Shown: piece by piece, positions 1 to 7,855 of the stretch | How positions within the stretch are numbered: the stretch's first letter is position 1 | Layout: each line of letters begins with the position of its first letter | Assembly: GCA_946530355.1 (NCBI GenBank) | Contig: CAMNAB010000013.1 | Location: 1 to 37,085, forward strand | DNA length: 37,085 nucleotides | Direction: 5' to 3' | Origin: Firm-04 sp003446315 | Lineage (GTDB): Bacteria > Bacillota > Clostridia > Oscillospirales > Ruminococcaceae | Program-made: the position numbers and the translations under genes | The notes under the pieces: generated by a model | Database searches by the model: none | What the model saw: the letters and a program-made list of their open reading frames with translations, nothing else | What the model was told of the DNA's origin: nothing

Positions 1-95
1 CAAATAATCAAGATCATAAAGCTGAAATCATATGATAAATACCGATTTAAGTTAGTAACGATTTTAGCATAATGTATCTGTGTTGTCAATAGAAA

Positions 96-136
96 CGCCA
101 TAGTACTTCTGACCCGACATCAGAAATACTATGGCG
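96..136 (-). terminator. Long hairpin, possible terminator of the dockerin protease gene
   Basis: A 10-bp perfect stem (96-105 with 127-136) continues after a one-base mismatch into a 6-bp stem (107-112 with 120-125) around a 7-nt loop. It lies 67 nt beyond the stop of the protease gene. On the minus strand only three T follow, so termination may be weak. I see nothing else in positions 1-202. Confidence 0.5.
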
Positions 137-202
137 AATACTTCTATATCAACATCGTCCCTTTGCATACAGGGAGTTGTTTTGTTGATTGTACATCAAT
201 TC

Positions 203-3200
203 TTATCGGAGTACGATGATTTGTGCGATCGCGCGCAGGATCATGACAACATCATTCAAATCCGGTGCGCCGTTTTTGTTGCAGTCTGCATTTTGCAGTC
301 CGTTTCCGGAAATGATCGCTTCGGAGTCTTCTGCAAGGAAGCGTGCCAGCAGAACTGCGTCTGATACGTCAACGTCACCGCTTTCGTCAACATCGCCCAC
401 CAGCGGAATGTCTTTCAGAAGATCCCAGATATAACCCAGATTCTCATCACGACCGTTTCCGTAAGAACGCTGAACCATTCCGGTGTGAAGGTCTACAATG
501 AAACGCATGTCTTCTTCATATACTTCTCCGTAATAATGGATCGTATAGGTCACAATGCCGTTCGAGACTTTGTATTCCGTCATGCCGAAATGGATACCGG
601 GAATCAGGCTATCCATGTAAGGCTTGAGATATTCCCGTTCAGCTTCATAGCCGAAGATCTTGAAGAATCCTTCTGTTGTGGTCATATCGGTCGTCGGATT
701 CAGTTTTTCACTCGTGACAGTGTCTGTATAGATTTGCAGCAGCGTATCCAGATTGTCGCTTCTGAAACGATAGCCCGTATTTTCGTTGCCGGAAACCTGA
801 ATCTGACGGCTGGTGTTCTGCTTGTCGTATTCATCCGGCATGCCGAACCGATTGATCGTCATGATGCCGTCTTCCAGCGTATAGTAATAAGTGATCGGAT
901 TGTTCTTCATGCACGGCGTGAAGGTGAATTGGGTTTCTTTGATCTCATAAATGCCGTTGTCACTGGTATAAATGCCGGCGGTGAGATGATTCGGTTTTGC
1001 ACTTTCTGAATAATGAGCGGTTTCTGCAATGTTATATGCACGGTCGGCTGCTGTAATCAGATACTGATCCAGATCGGTGATATCATATTCCAGTGTGAAG
1101 TCGCCGTTTTCATCCGGTGTTGCAGGGATGATGTCAGAGAAGTTGAATTCATCCAGACGATACAGCGTTTCTTCATAGCCGTTTCTTTGCCACATGCTGT
1201 GACAAATCGGGAGATCTTCGTAATCATAGAAGGAATCATAAATGATGGATTCTTTTTCCAGCATCCGTTCCTGATCTTCAAAGCTGGAATTGTCATCGAG
1301 CTCTTCCATATTGAATGTGTTGGTATTATAGATGTAATCTGAGGCATTCAAAGCAGTGACTGCGATCGTTGCACAGAACGGGAGCATGCCCTGCGAATTC
1401 GGATGTTTCGGATCATAATCGCCGACTTTTCCGCCTGTGCCCACACCGAGCACATAAATGCCGTCCAGATTCTTGTCATTTGCTTTCAGTGTCAGGATCG
1501 TTCTGCCGTTGACTTCCTTTTTGGATGTCCGGATCGTCGGTGATACGGTATCAATTGTCAGCGGAACCTGAATTTCCGGGATGATCCGTTCATCGCCGGT
1601 CGCATCTGTGGGTCTGACAATGCCCCAGCTTGCAGTGTATTCGCCATCCGGCAAATTGTTCAGGAGCTGGTCTGTGGTGTAGACATTGCTTTCACCGGAA
1701 AAGAGTGGTGCATGCTGCGGATTGGGTGTCAGGTCATTTCCGTCTGCATCGAGAATGTGGATGCCGTTGGTTGTACCGTTTCGCTTGATTTCCGCTTTGA
1801 TCAGCGGCAATTCAGCCATGTGGTCGCCGTTCGGAGAAATGTAAATGCCGCTGTTTTTCGGATATTTTGCTTTGTACTGTTCTTCAAGTTCATAACCGCC
1901 CAGAAGGTTATCTTCCAGATTGGCGATATGTTCCCGCATGTAGTCCAGTGTGTTCTGATCGAGGTTCTCATTAAAATACTGCAATGCGAATTCGGATCTT
2001 TCAGCAAGCGAATCGGAATTGAAATAATCGCCGCATGCTGTCTTGACATATGTATTCAGCGGCTCGCTCAGGAACGGAATCTCGAAGAAATCATCCGAGA
2101 AACCGGTCATCGGAATGGAGATATCCGGTGTGTTATCTGCACCTTCCAGCAGCAGATAACCGTCAATAAAGAAACCGTTTGTGAAGATGAGCTTCAATGC
2201 TTCTGCCTGCGATGCATCCAGTGCGACTGTGACGGTTTCTGTTTTGGTTTCGCCTGCTGCGATCTCTGTCAGATTGCCGAAATCGGCACTGCATGCAAGC
2301 GGCTGCTGTCCGGAGATGACATATGCGGAAAGATTACTGTCATAATAAGTATCATCCGTTGTCAGCGCCAGCCGTGCAGATTCAAATTTGACATCTTCAT
2401 TGCTGATGTTTGTGATGGTGACAGGGAAGCTGAACTGTGTGCCGAGATTATCGCGCAGGCTCAGCTTGGATTCGCCTTCTGCGCCTGTCAGCAGCACCTT
2501 TGTGTGAATGGCGTTGTTGACCGATACAAAGCCGGAACCCTGTCTTCTCGGCGTGACATACATGTTGTTTTCCTGATAAGGAACGGCACTTGTCATCAGC
2601 AGATTGCGGATATAGCGCGATTTTTCGGAGCCGGTCAGGGTGCAGCCGCTTTTTTGCAGAAATTCATTCAGGAGTGCTGTGCAGCCGGACAGATACGGGG
2701 TCGCCATGGATGTGCCATCCATGACTTCAGCAGATTGACCGTATGCAGCGGATTCGACTGCGCCGCCGACACCCATGATGTCAGGACGAAGCTCCAGATC
2801 GCTGTGGATGCCGTAACTTGTGAAGTTGCTGACAACCTGCGGTTTTGTGATCGTAACGGTTTGTGTGCTGAAATGGACGACCCGATTTTCCGGAGATGCG
2901 TTTTTCAGGATATCACCGTTTTCTTTGGAGATCATGGCGAGCAGAAGATCATCGCTGTTTGTCATGAGAAGCGGGGGATCATATGTACTTTGCACGATGA
3001 TCGCACCGACTGCACCAGCCATGCGGGCATTATATGCTTTTTCTTCAAAATCAAGCTGACCGCGGTCGATCAGTGCGAGTTTGCCGTTCAGGTCTTTGCC
3101 TTCGAAGTCTTCCTCGTAGCCCAGACCGCAGTATACATATTCATATGGGGTTTCACCCAGCAGATCACCCAGATGCCGGATCTCATAACTCATGTATGGT

Positions 3201-4444
3201 ACAGAACCGGTGCAGGGCATGAGCTGATCTCCGAACTGGAGCGTTTTGAATTCTTCGTCGATCGGGTTATCCGATGATGCAACAGCCAGAGAACAGGAGC
3301 CTTCTCCGACAAATGCATTCATTTGAGAACGGTCAGGATTATCTGCTGTATGAACCAGACCGCTTGAGGTGCCGTCATCTGCATTGCCGGCTGCGATACA
3401 GACCGTGATGCCGGCTTTTTCTGCGGTGCTTACGGCTTCCTGAATCGGATCGTAACTGTGATTTTCACCGTCAACGCCAAGGCTCATATTGATAACATCT
3501 ACTTGCAGTTTTATGGCATCTTCCAGCTCGGCAACGGCGATTTCCTCAAAATTGAACATGGCGGCATCCATTGCCATGAATACAAGCTGGGCATTGGGCG
3601 CAACACCGGAGAATGTAGTGCCTTTGCTGTCCGTGAAAGTTTCGCCTGCTGCAATACCGGCGACATGCGTGCCGTGATAATCTTCATCGTTCGGGACATC
3701 TGAATACGGATCCGTCACATAGTCCACGGCAAACGGGATCTTGCTGTTGAGATAAGCACGTTCCGGATCAATGTCAATATTGAAGCCGATGCCGTTTGCG
3801 ATTCGTGCAATGTCATTTTTGGTCAGGCGCGGCGATGCTTCATCCGGAAGCGGTGCGAACATCGGGTGTGTGGCATCAATTTCAGAGTCGATCAGTGCAA
3901 TGACCTGTCCTTCGCCGTGACAGTCTGTTTCGTCATAATATGCCGGGAAACCGCCAAGCTGCGATGCCATTGCCATCTGCTCTTTGACTTTCATCTTGCT
4001 GCACTTGGTCACGCTTTTGACACCCGGAATATCATAAATGAACGGGCTGAGCATTGCCGGTATCCTGCACGAAAATCCATTGATGGCGGTGGTGTAGCGG
4101 AAGCCGATTTCCAGATTCGGATACCATTCCCGGATCTGCGCGATGATCTGATCCTGCATCCGCCGGATCCTGCCGGCTTCTGCTGCGGCATCCGGTGTGT
4201 TCAGGTATTCGGTGTCTGTTTCGCCTGTCAGGATCGCATCTGCTTCCAGTGTGATGATGAACGGGATTGCTTCTGCTTGTTCCAGTTCCTCAGCCGTCGG
4301 CATGGGGTTTGTTTCCACCGCTGCGGGTTCGGCTGTTTCGGCGTGCGTTTGGAGCACGGTCGTTCCGGCAAATCCGCTGCATGAGACGGCTGCGGCTGCT
4401 GCCAGACTCAGCATGCGTGCCAATCGTTTCCTTTTCAATTTCAT
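203..4444 (-). CDS. Secreted subtilisin-like (S8) serine protease with C-terminal dockerin
   Basis: Predicted extracellular serine endopeptidase of 1413 residues, attached to a cellulosome scaffold by its dockerin. The start at 4444 is chosen because AGGAGGT lies just upstream and a clear signal peptide follows (MKLKRKR, then an Ala-rich stretch). An upstream TTG would add 44 residues that do not look like a signal peptide. A prodomain-like segment is followed by the catalytic triad: Asp186 (LIDSEID), His257 (HGTHVAG) and Ser579 (GTSMATP). A PA-like insertion lies at about 410-516. After the catalytic domain come long beta-rich regions, as in lactocepin/C5a-peptidase relatives. The last ~70 residues form a dockerin with two calcium-loop repeats (DVDESGDVDVSDAV and DCNKNGAPDLNDVV). 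The Glu in DSEID replaces the usual Gly. The role is unknown; maturation of cellulosomal proteins or attack on cell-wall proteins are possible. Confidence 0.9.
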   Translation of the reverse strand: MKLKRKRLARMLSLAAAAAVSCSGFAGTTVLQTHAETAEPAAVETNPMPTAEELEQAEAIPFIITLEADAILTGETDTEYLNTPDAAAEAGRIRRMQDQIIAQIREWYPNLEIGFRYTTAINGFSCRIPAMLSPFIYDIPGVKSVTKCSKMKVKEQMAMASQLGGFPAYYDETDCHGEGQVIALIDSEIDATHPMFAPLPDEASPRLTKNDIARIANGIGFNIDIDPERAYLNSKIPFAVDYVTDPYSDVPNDEDYHGTHVAGIAAGETFTDSKGTTFSGVAPNAQLVFMAMDAAMFNFEEIAVAELEDAIKLQVDVINMSLGVDGENHSYDPIQEAVSTAEKAGITVCIAAGNADDGTSSGLVHTADNPDRSQMNAFVGEGSCSLAVASSDNPIDEEFKTLQFGDQLMPCTGSVPYMSYEIRHLGDLLGETPYEYVYCGLGYEEDFEGKDLNGKLALIDRGQLDFEEKAYNARMAGAVGAIIVQSTYDPPLLMTNSDDLLLAMISKENGDILKNASPENRVVHFSTQTVTITKPQVVSNFTSYGIHSDLELRPDIMGVGGAVESAAYGQSAEVMDGTSMATPYLSGCTALLNEFLQKSGCTLTGSEKSRYIRNLLMTSAVPYQENNMYVTPRRQGSGFVSVNNAIHTKVLLTGAEGESKLSLRDNLGTQFSFPVTITNISNEDVKFESARLALTTDDTYYDSNLSAYVISGQQPLACSADFGNLTEIAAGETKTETVTVALDASQAEALKLIFTNGFFIDGYLLLEGADNTPDISIPMTGFSDDFFEIPFLSEPLNTYVKTACGDYFNSDSLAERSEFALQYFNENLDQNTLDYMREHIANLEDNLLGGYELEEQYKAKYPKNSGIYISPNGDHMAELPLIKAEIKRNGTTNGIHILDADGNDLTPNPQHAPLFSGESNVYTTDQLLNNLPDGEYTASWGIVRPTDATGDERIIPEIQVPLTIDTVSPTIRTSKKEVNGRTILTLKANDKNLDGIYVLGVGTGGKVGDYDPKHPNSQGMLPFCATIAVTALNASDYIYNTNTFNMEELDDNSSFEDQERMLEKESIIYDSFYDYEDLPICHSMWQRNGYEETLYRLDEFNFSDIIPATPDENGDFTLEYDITDLDQYLITAADRAYNIAETAHYSESAKPNHLTAGIYTSDNGIYEIKETQFTFTPCMKNNPITYYYTLEDGIMTINRFGMPDEYDKQNTSRQIQVSGNENTGYRFRSDNLDTLLQIYTDTVTSEKLNPTTDMTTTEGFFKIFGYEAEREYLKPYMDSLIPGIHFGMTEYKVSNGIVTYTIHYYGEVYEEDMRFIVDLHTGMVQRSYGNGRDENLGYIWDLLKDIPLVGDVDESGDVDVSDAVLLARFLAEDSEAIISGNGLQNADCNKNGAPDLNDVVMILRAIAQIIVLR

Positions 4445-4596
4445 ATACCTCCTATGTTTTTGTTGTGCAGCAAACACAGGCATGCCCCCTGCATACCGGC
4501 TTCGGTTCGGAAGCATTGTTTGCTTTTTTGATATCCCGCATGATGAACTTGTCAGATTTGTCATTTTTTTCTGCAAGTGTTAATTGGAATATCAAT

Positions 4597-4602
4597 ATTA
4601 TT
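4597..4602 (-). promoter_or_regulatory. Possible -10 box for the dockerin protease gene
   Basis: TATAAT reads on the minus strand about 150 nt before the chosen start. No good -35 sits 17 nt upstream, so the site may need an activator or may not be used. The coordinates are approximate to a few bases. Confidence 0.3.
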
Positions 4603-4683
4603 ATAACATACTTTTAATGATTTGCATAGAAATGAATTGCGAATTTATGTTTCTTTAAGAAAGATTTCATATTTCGGGCAATG

Positions 4684-4724
4684 AAAATGCAGAGATGACC
4701 GCATTGGATCTTCTCTGCATTTTT
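4684..4724 (-). terminator. Intrinsic terminator of the GH9 gene
   Basis: An 11-bp perfect stem (4685-4695 with 4712-4722) is followed on the minus strand by TTTTC, just past the GH9 stop codon. Confidence 0.8.
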
Positions 4725-4727
4725 GGA

Positions 4728-7064
4728 TTATTGTGCGGCAAGAATCCGCTTGAGCAAAGTCTCATCGCGTGCATCCAGTTTGCCGTCTTTGTTGAAGTCA
4801 AACTGCATGGCGATCTCCTCGCTGTCAAACGGCTTGATGCCGAGCAGGCATTTGCGCAGACGGTCAAGCTGTGCTTTGGTATAGATCCGTTCCGGAACGG
4901 TGCCGTCCGGTTCTGTGCCGCCGACCAGTTTGCCGTCTGCATAGATGCAGACATTCGGGCAGCGCTCTGCGACTTCTACGCCGCTGACCAGATTATCATA
5001 TTCTTCCCCAAGCTCCTTCATGCCCTGCAAGCTCCAGTCATTGGAAGGATCCCAGTTGTCACCATAGAACATGCCCACAATGAGCTGCACCTTCTTATTG
5101 GAATTTGCGATCGCATAATCCGGCCATGCAACCTCTATATAGTAAGTGGTATCCCGATACTTCTGCGGCTGCGAAATGACGGCATGCCGTTCGCTGACTT
5201 CGGTCTGCACCTGATCGTAAGGGCATTGCAGGACAAAACTCGGCGGGATCTGCCCGTTTTCCTTCATCTCGCTGATGTCAAAATAATAACGCAGCGAAAG
5301 ATCGGTGTGCGGCTCCAGACAATCTGTGTTGACAAAGAATGTCAGCTTGGTCGTGCCTGCGCCGGTGTTTTCCGGTGCCGGCATATAATAACCCGATGCC
5401 CAGAAATCATTGCCGGAGAATAAGCCGTCATCTGTTTCCTTTTCCGGCGGCGGGAAATCCGGTGTCGGCTGCATGCTTTCATCGCCGTATGCCAGATACA
5501 TGCCCGCGGCTGCTCCCACAAATGCTGCATTGTAGTCGATGGTCACTTCGTTATCCACCCAGTCATTTGTGGTGTCACTGTGCGAGTCGTCAGAGCGCGG
5601 GCCGCCGACCAGTGCGCCCCAGAGCACATGTTTATGTTCGCCCGGATCTTCTGCCATGGTCAAGCCGGATGCGGCGCGGTGATGCGGATATTTTGCCGAT
5701 TTTTCGTTGTATCCGACGACATAGCACCGTTCGATCGGATTATCGCCCAGCAGATATTCCATTTGTCCGAGTGCCCACTGCGAGAAATGATAGTCCGGCT
5801 GTGATGGGTCATATACATCCTTGCCGTTCTGATATTTGTCATATACCAGTGCGCAGAATTGTGCGGCGGTGTTATAACGTGCAGATCCCCAGTCATCGAG
5901 GTGATAAAAGCCTGCATCCGTATATTTTTTGCCGCTTGCATAGCCATTCAGCGCTTTTGCTTCCATCTCCCAGAAGTTCAGCGTTTCATATTTGCCGCGC
6001 CCGATGGCGACCCGCGTTTCTTCACAGATCTCCGGATACTCATCCTGAATTCTGCCGAAAATGATCGAAACGCCGTTCCACATGTCGTTCCAGCAGAGCA
6101 CATATCCGGGCGGTGCATAATAATCATCATACTGCAAACACTGATCCAGATACCAGTGATCTTTCGTAATCAGATACAGCCAGCCGCCTGCAAAGCAGAA
6201 GTCATCTTCCCACTTTTTGGATTCGTAAAAGCTCGCAGGGCCGTCGGCACCTTTCAGAACTGCCTTGTCATTTTTTGCGGCGAATGTGTAAAGCGCCTTG
6301 GCATATTCCAGACACTGTTCTGCATATTCGGAATCGGAATCCTTGAAGTTGCAGTAATTGATGGCAAGGCATGCCGCTGCTTCCGAAATGACATCCGGTG
6401 CCGGTTTCTCTGCTGTTGCAAAGAATGCGGGTCTGCCCATTGCATCAATTTCCGGCGATTGCCAGTATTTGTGATCCTCTGCGCCGTCGCCGACCTGATG
6501 ACAGAATGCGATCACATCGCCGTTGTCATCGCGGAAGGTGCACTTCATGAAGTAATCGCAGAAGTGCCGCAGGATCGTTTCCGTATGCGCTGCTTCACCG
6601 ATCTTTTCATATGCTTCGCGGAATTCGTAATAACCCCATGAAACGATCGAACCGGCATATGTTTCCGGCATGCCGAATTTTACATGGTCGCCGGCATCGT
6701 GAAAACCGCCTGCCACATCAATACATCCGTCGCCGTCCGGATCAAATATATCTTTATATTTGGTCAGATAGGATGCCGGAAGATTGGTGCCGGTCAGTTT
6801 GTCATCAATTGCCTGCATCGGTACTTTTGCATCGCATACATGACAGTTTCCGCGCCACGAAAGCCGGTCTTTTCCGGTGACATCTGTGCCGCACATGTTC
6901 GCATCATAAAAATACAGCGAATATTGCAGCAGCTTTGCGTAATTCAGCTCCGGCTCGGCATAATCTGTTTTGCCGGGCGTTGCGGCTGCACTTGCCGTAA
7001 ACGGCAGCAGGACAGAGGCAGTCAGCGCACTCAGAAGCACTGCCGATAAACGGTGTTTTTTCAT
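4728..7064 (-). CDS. GH9 cellulase with CBM3c-like module and dockerin
   Basis: Predicted secreted endo- or processive beta-1,4-glucanase of 778 residues acting on cellulose. The start at 7064 has AGGAGG seven bases upstream and opens a signal peptide (MKKHRLSAVLL...ASA). The GH9 domain covers about 30-540. It shows the nucleophile/base motif HDAGDH (Asp123, Asp126), the HHRAAS active-site motif (about 461-466) and the proton donor in DNEVTIDYN (Glu506). Residues about 546-695 resemble a family 3c carbohydrate-binding module (LSLRYYFDISE, PSNDWSLQG), the layout of processive GH9 enzymes. The dockerin is lopsided: the second loop is canonical (DFNKDGKLDARDE), but the first calcium loop is degenerate. 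The gene has its own promoter and terminator. Confidence 0.93.
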   Translation of the reverse strand: MKKHRLSAVLLSALTASVLLPFTASAAATPGKTDYAEPELNYAKLLQYSLYFYDANMCGTDVTGKDRLSWRGNCHVCDAKVPMQAIDDKLTGTNLPASYLTKYKDIFDPDGDGCIDVAGGFHDAGDHVKFGMPETYAGSIVSWGYYEFREAYEKIGEAAHTETILRHFCDYFMKCTFRDDNGDVIAFCHQVGDGAEDHKYWQSPEIDAMGRPAFFATAEKPAPDVISEAAACLAINYCNFKDSDSEYAEQCLEYAKALYTFAAKNDKAVLKGADGPASFYESKKWEDDFCFAGGWLYLITKDHWYLDQCLQYDDYYAPPGYVLCWNDMWNGVSIIFGRIQDEYPEICEETRVAIGRGKYETLNFWEMEAKALNGYASGKKYTDAGFYHLDDWGSARYNTAAQFCALVYDKYQNGKDVYDPSQPDYHFSQWALGQMEYLLGDNPIERCYVVGYNEKSAKYPHHRAASGLTMAEDPGEHKHVLWGALVGGPRSDDSHSDTTNDWVDNEVTIDYNAAFVGAAAGMYLAYGDESMQPTPDFPPPEKETDDGLFSGNDFWASGYYMPAPENTGAGTTKLTFFVNTDCLEPHTDLSLRYYFDISEMKENGQIPPSFVLQCPYDQVQTEVSERHAVISQPQKYRDTTYYIEVAWPDYAIANSNKKVQLIVGMFYGDNWDPSNDWSLQGMKELGEEYDNLVSGVEVAERCPNVCIYADGKLVGGTEPDGTVPERIYTKAQLDRLRKCLLGIKPFDSEEIAMQFDFNKDGKLDARDETLLKRILAAQ

Positions 7065-7123
7065 ACAGTTCCCTCCTTCTTTTTGACAGATCACTTTGCA
7101 GCAGGATCTGTCTGCTCATTTTC

Positions 7124-7152
7124 ATTTTACCGGCATGTTCTGCGTTTGTCAA
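7124..7152 (-). promoter_or_regulatory. Sigma-A promoter of the GH9 gene
   Basis: On the minus strand TTGACA (7152-7147), a 17-bp spacer and TAAAAT (7129-7124) lie about 60 nt before the GH9 start. Confidence 0.8.
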
Positions 7153-7208
7153 GCGAAAAATTGCTGTAATGTGACAGTTTTGTGCGATTTTTGAAACTCC
7201 TGTGAAAA

Positions 7209-7235
7209 TTAGCACTCTACCCTTGACAGTGCTAA
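7209..7235 (+). promoter_or_regulatory. CIRCE operator (HrcA binding site)
   Basis: TTAGCACTC, nine bases, then CAGTGCTAA matches the CIRCE inverted repeat with one mismatch in the right arm (C for G). HrcA is the known repressor for this element. The -35 box of the hsp20 promoter lies inside the element, so a bound repressor would block RNA polymerase. Confidence 0.92.
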
Positions 7236-7251
7236 TTTTCGGTGCTATAAT
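7223..7251 (+). promoter_or_regulatory. Sigma-A promoter of hsp20
   Basis: TTGACA (7223-7228), a 17-bp spacer and TATAAT (7246-7251) are perfect consensus boxes. The -35 straddles the CIRCE spacer and right arm. The transcript would carry a leader of about 95 nt. Confidence 0.9.
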
Positions 7252-7352
7252 ATAGACAGAACAAAGGAACAGAGCGGGCAGTCCGGAATGCCCGAACCGT
7301 CCCGATGCTCAAAGACGTTTAAAATGTTGATGAGATAAAGGAGGACTGACCT

Positions 7353-7802
7353 ATGTTATTTCCGAGTATTTTTGGTGAAAACCTGTTTGATGAATTCAAT
7401 GATTTCCCGATGTTCAGAGGCTTTGACGGTATTGACCGCAAGCTCTACGGCAAAAACGCTGCGCATGTCATGAAAACAGATGTCCATGACAACGGCGATC
7501 ACTTCGAGATCGTGATTGATCTGCCGGGCTTTAAGAAAGATCAGATCGAACTGAATCTGGACAACGGCTATATGACCGTCAGCGCTGCAAAAGGACTCGA
7601 TCAGACGAAGAACGATCAGCAGGGCAAGCTGATCCGGCAGGAACGCTATGCCGGTTCGATGCAGCGGAGTTTTTACGTCGGCGATTATGTGACGGAAACC
7701 GATATCCGTGCAAAATTCGAGGACGGCGTGCTGCATGTGACAGTTCCGAAAAAGGAACCGCCGAAAGCACCGCAGCAAAAGCTGATTGCGATTGAAGGAT
7801 AA
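7353..7802 (+). CDS. hsp20: Hsp20 / alpha-crystallin small heat-shock protein
   Basis: ATP-independent holdase chaperone of 149 residues that binds unfolding proteins in the cytoplasm. A strong AAAGGAGG lies upstream of the ATG. After an N-terminal region rich in Phe and Asp (MLFPSIFGENLFDEF), the alpha-crystallin domain runs from about 40 to 140. It includes the family motif in IDLPGFKKDQIEL and the late GVLHVTVPK strand motif. The gene is monocistronic, between a CIRCE-controlled promoter and a strong terminator, so heat induction through HrcA is expected. Confidence 0.95.
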   Translation: MLFPSIFGENLFDEFNDFPMFRGFDGIDRKLYGKNAAHVMKTDVHDNGDHFEIVIDLPGFKKDQIELNLDNGYMTVSAAKGLDQTKNDQQGKLIRQERYAGSMQRSFYVGDYVTETDIRAKFEDGVLHVTVPKKEPPKAPQQKLIAIEG

Positions 7803-7813
7803 TTCTTTTGAAA

Positions 7814-7855
7814 AAACGGGGAGAAGACCTTTCGGTTTTCTCCCCGTTTGCTTTT
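7814..7855. terminator. Bidirectional terminator between hsp20 and valS
   Basis: A perfect 12-bp stem (7814-7825 with 7838-7849) extends to about 16 bp around a TTTC loop. T-runs follow on both strands. The plus-strand run overlaps the valS stop codon, so one hairpin serves both convergent genes. Confidence 0.93.

Noticed and set aside
1712..3277. A 521-codon plus-strand frame within the protease gene
   Set aside because: Antisense shadow of an S8 protease with intact triad; no ribosome site and no recognisable domain.
4445..4576. A longer N-terminus for the protease from an upstream TTG
   Set aside because: It would place 44 non-signal residues before a clear signal peptide that has its own AGGAGG and ATG.
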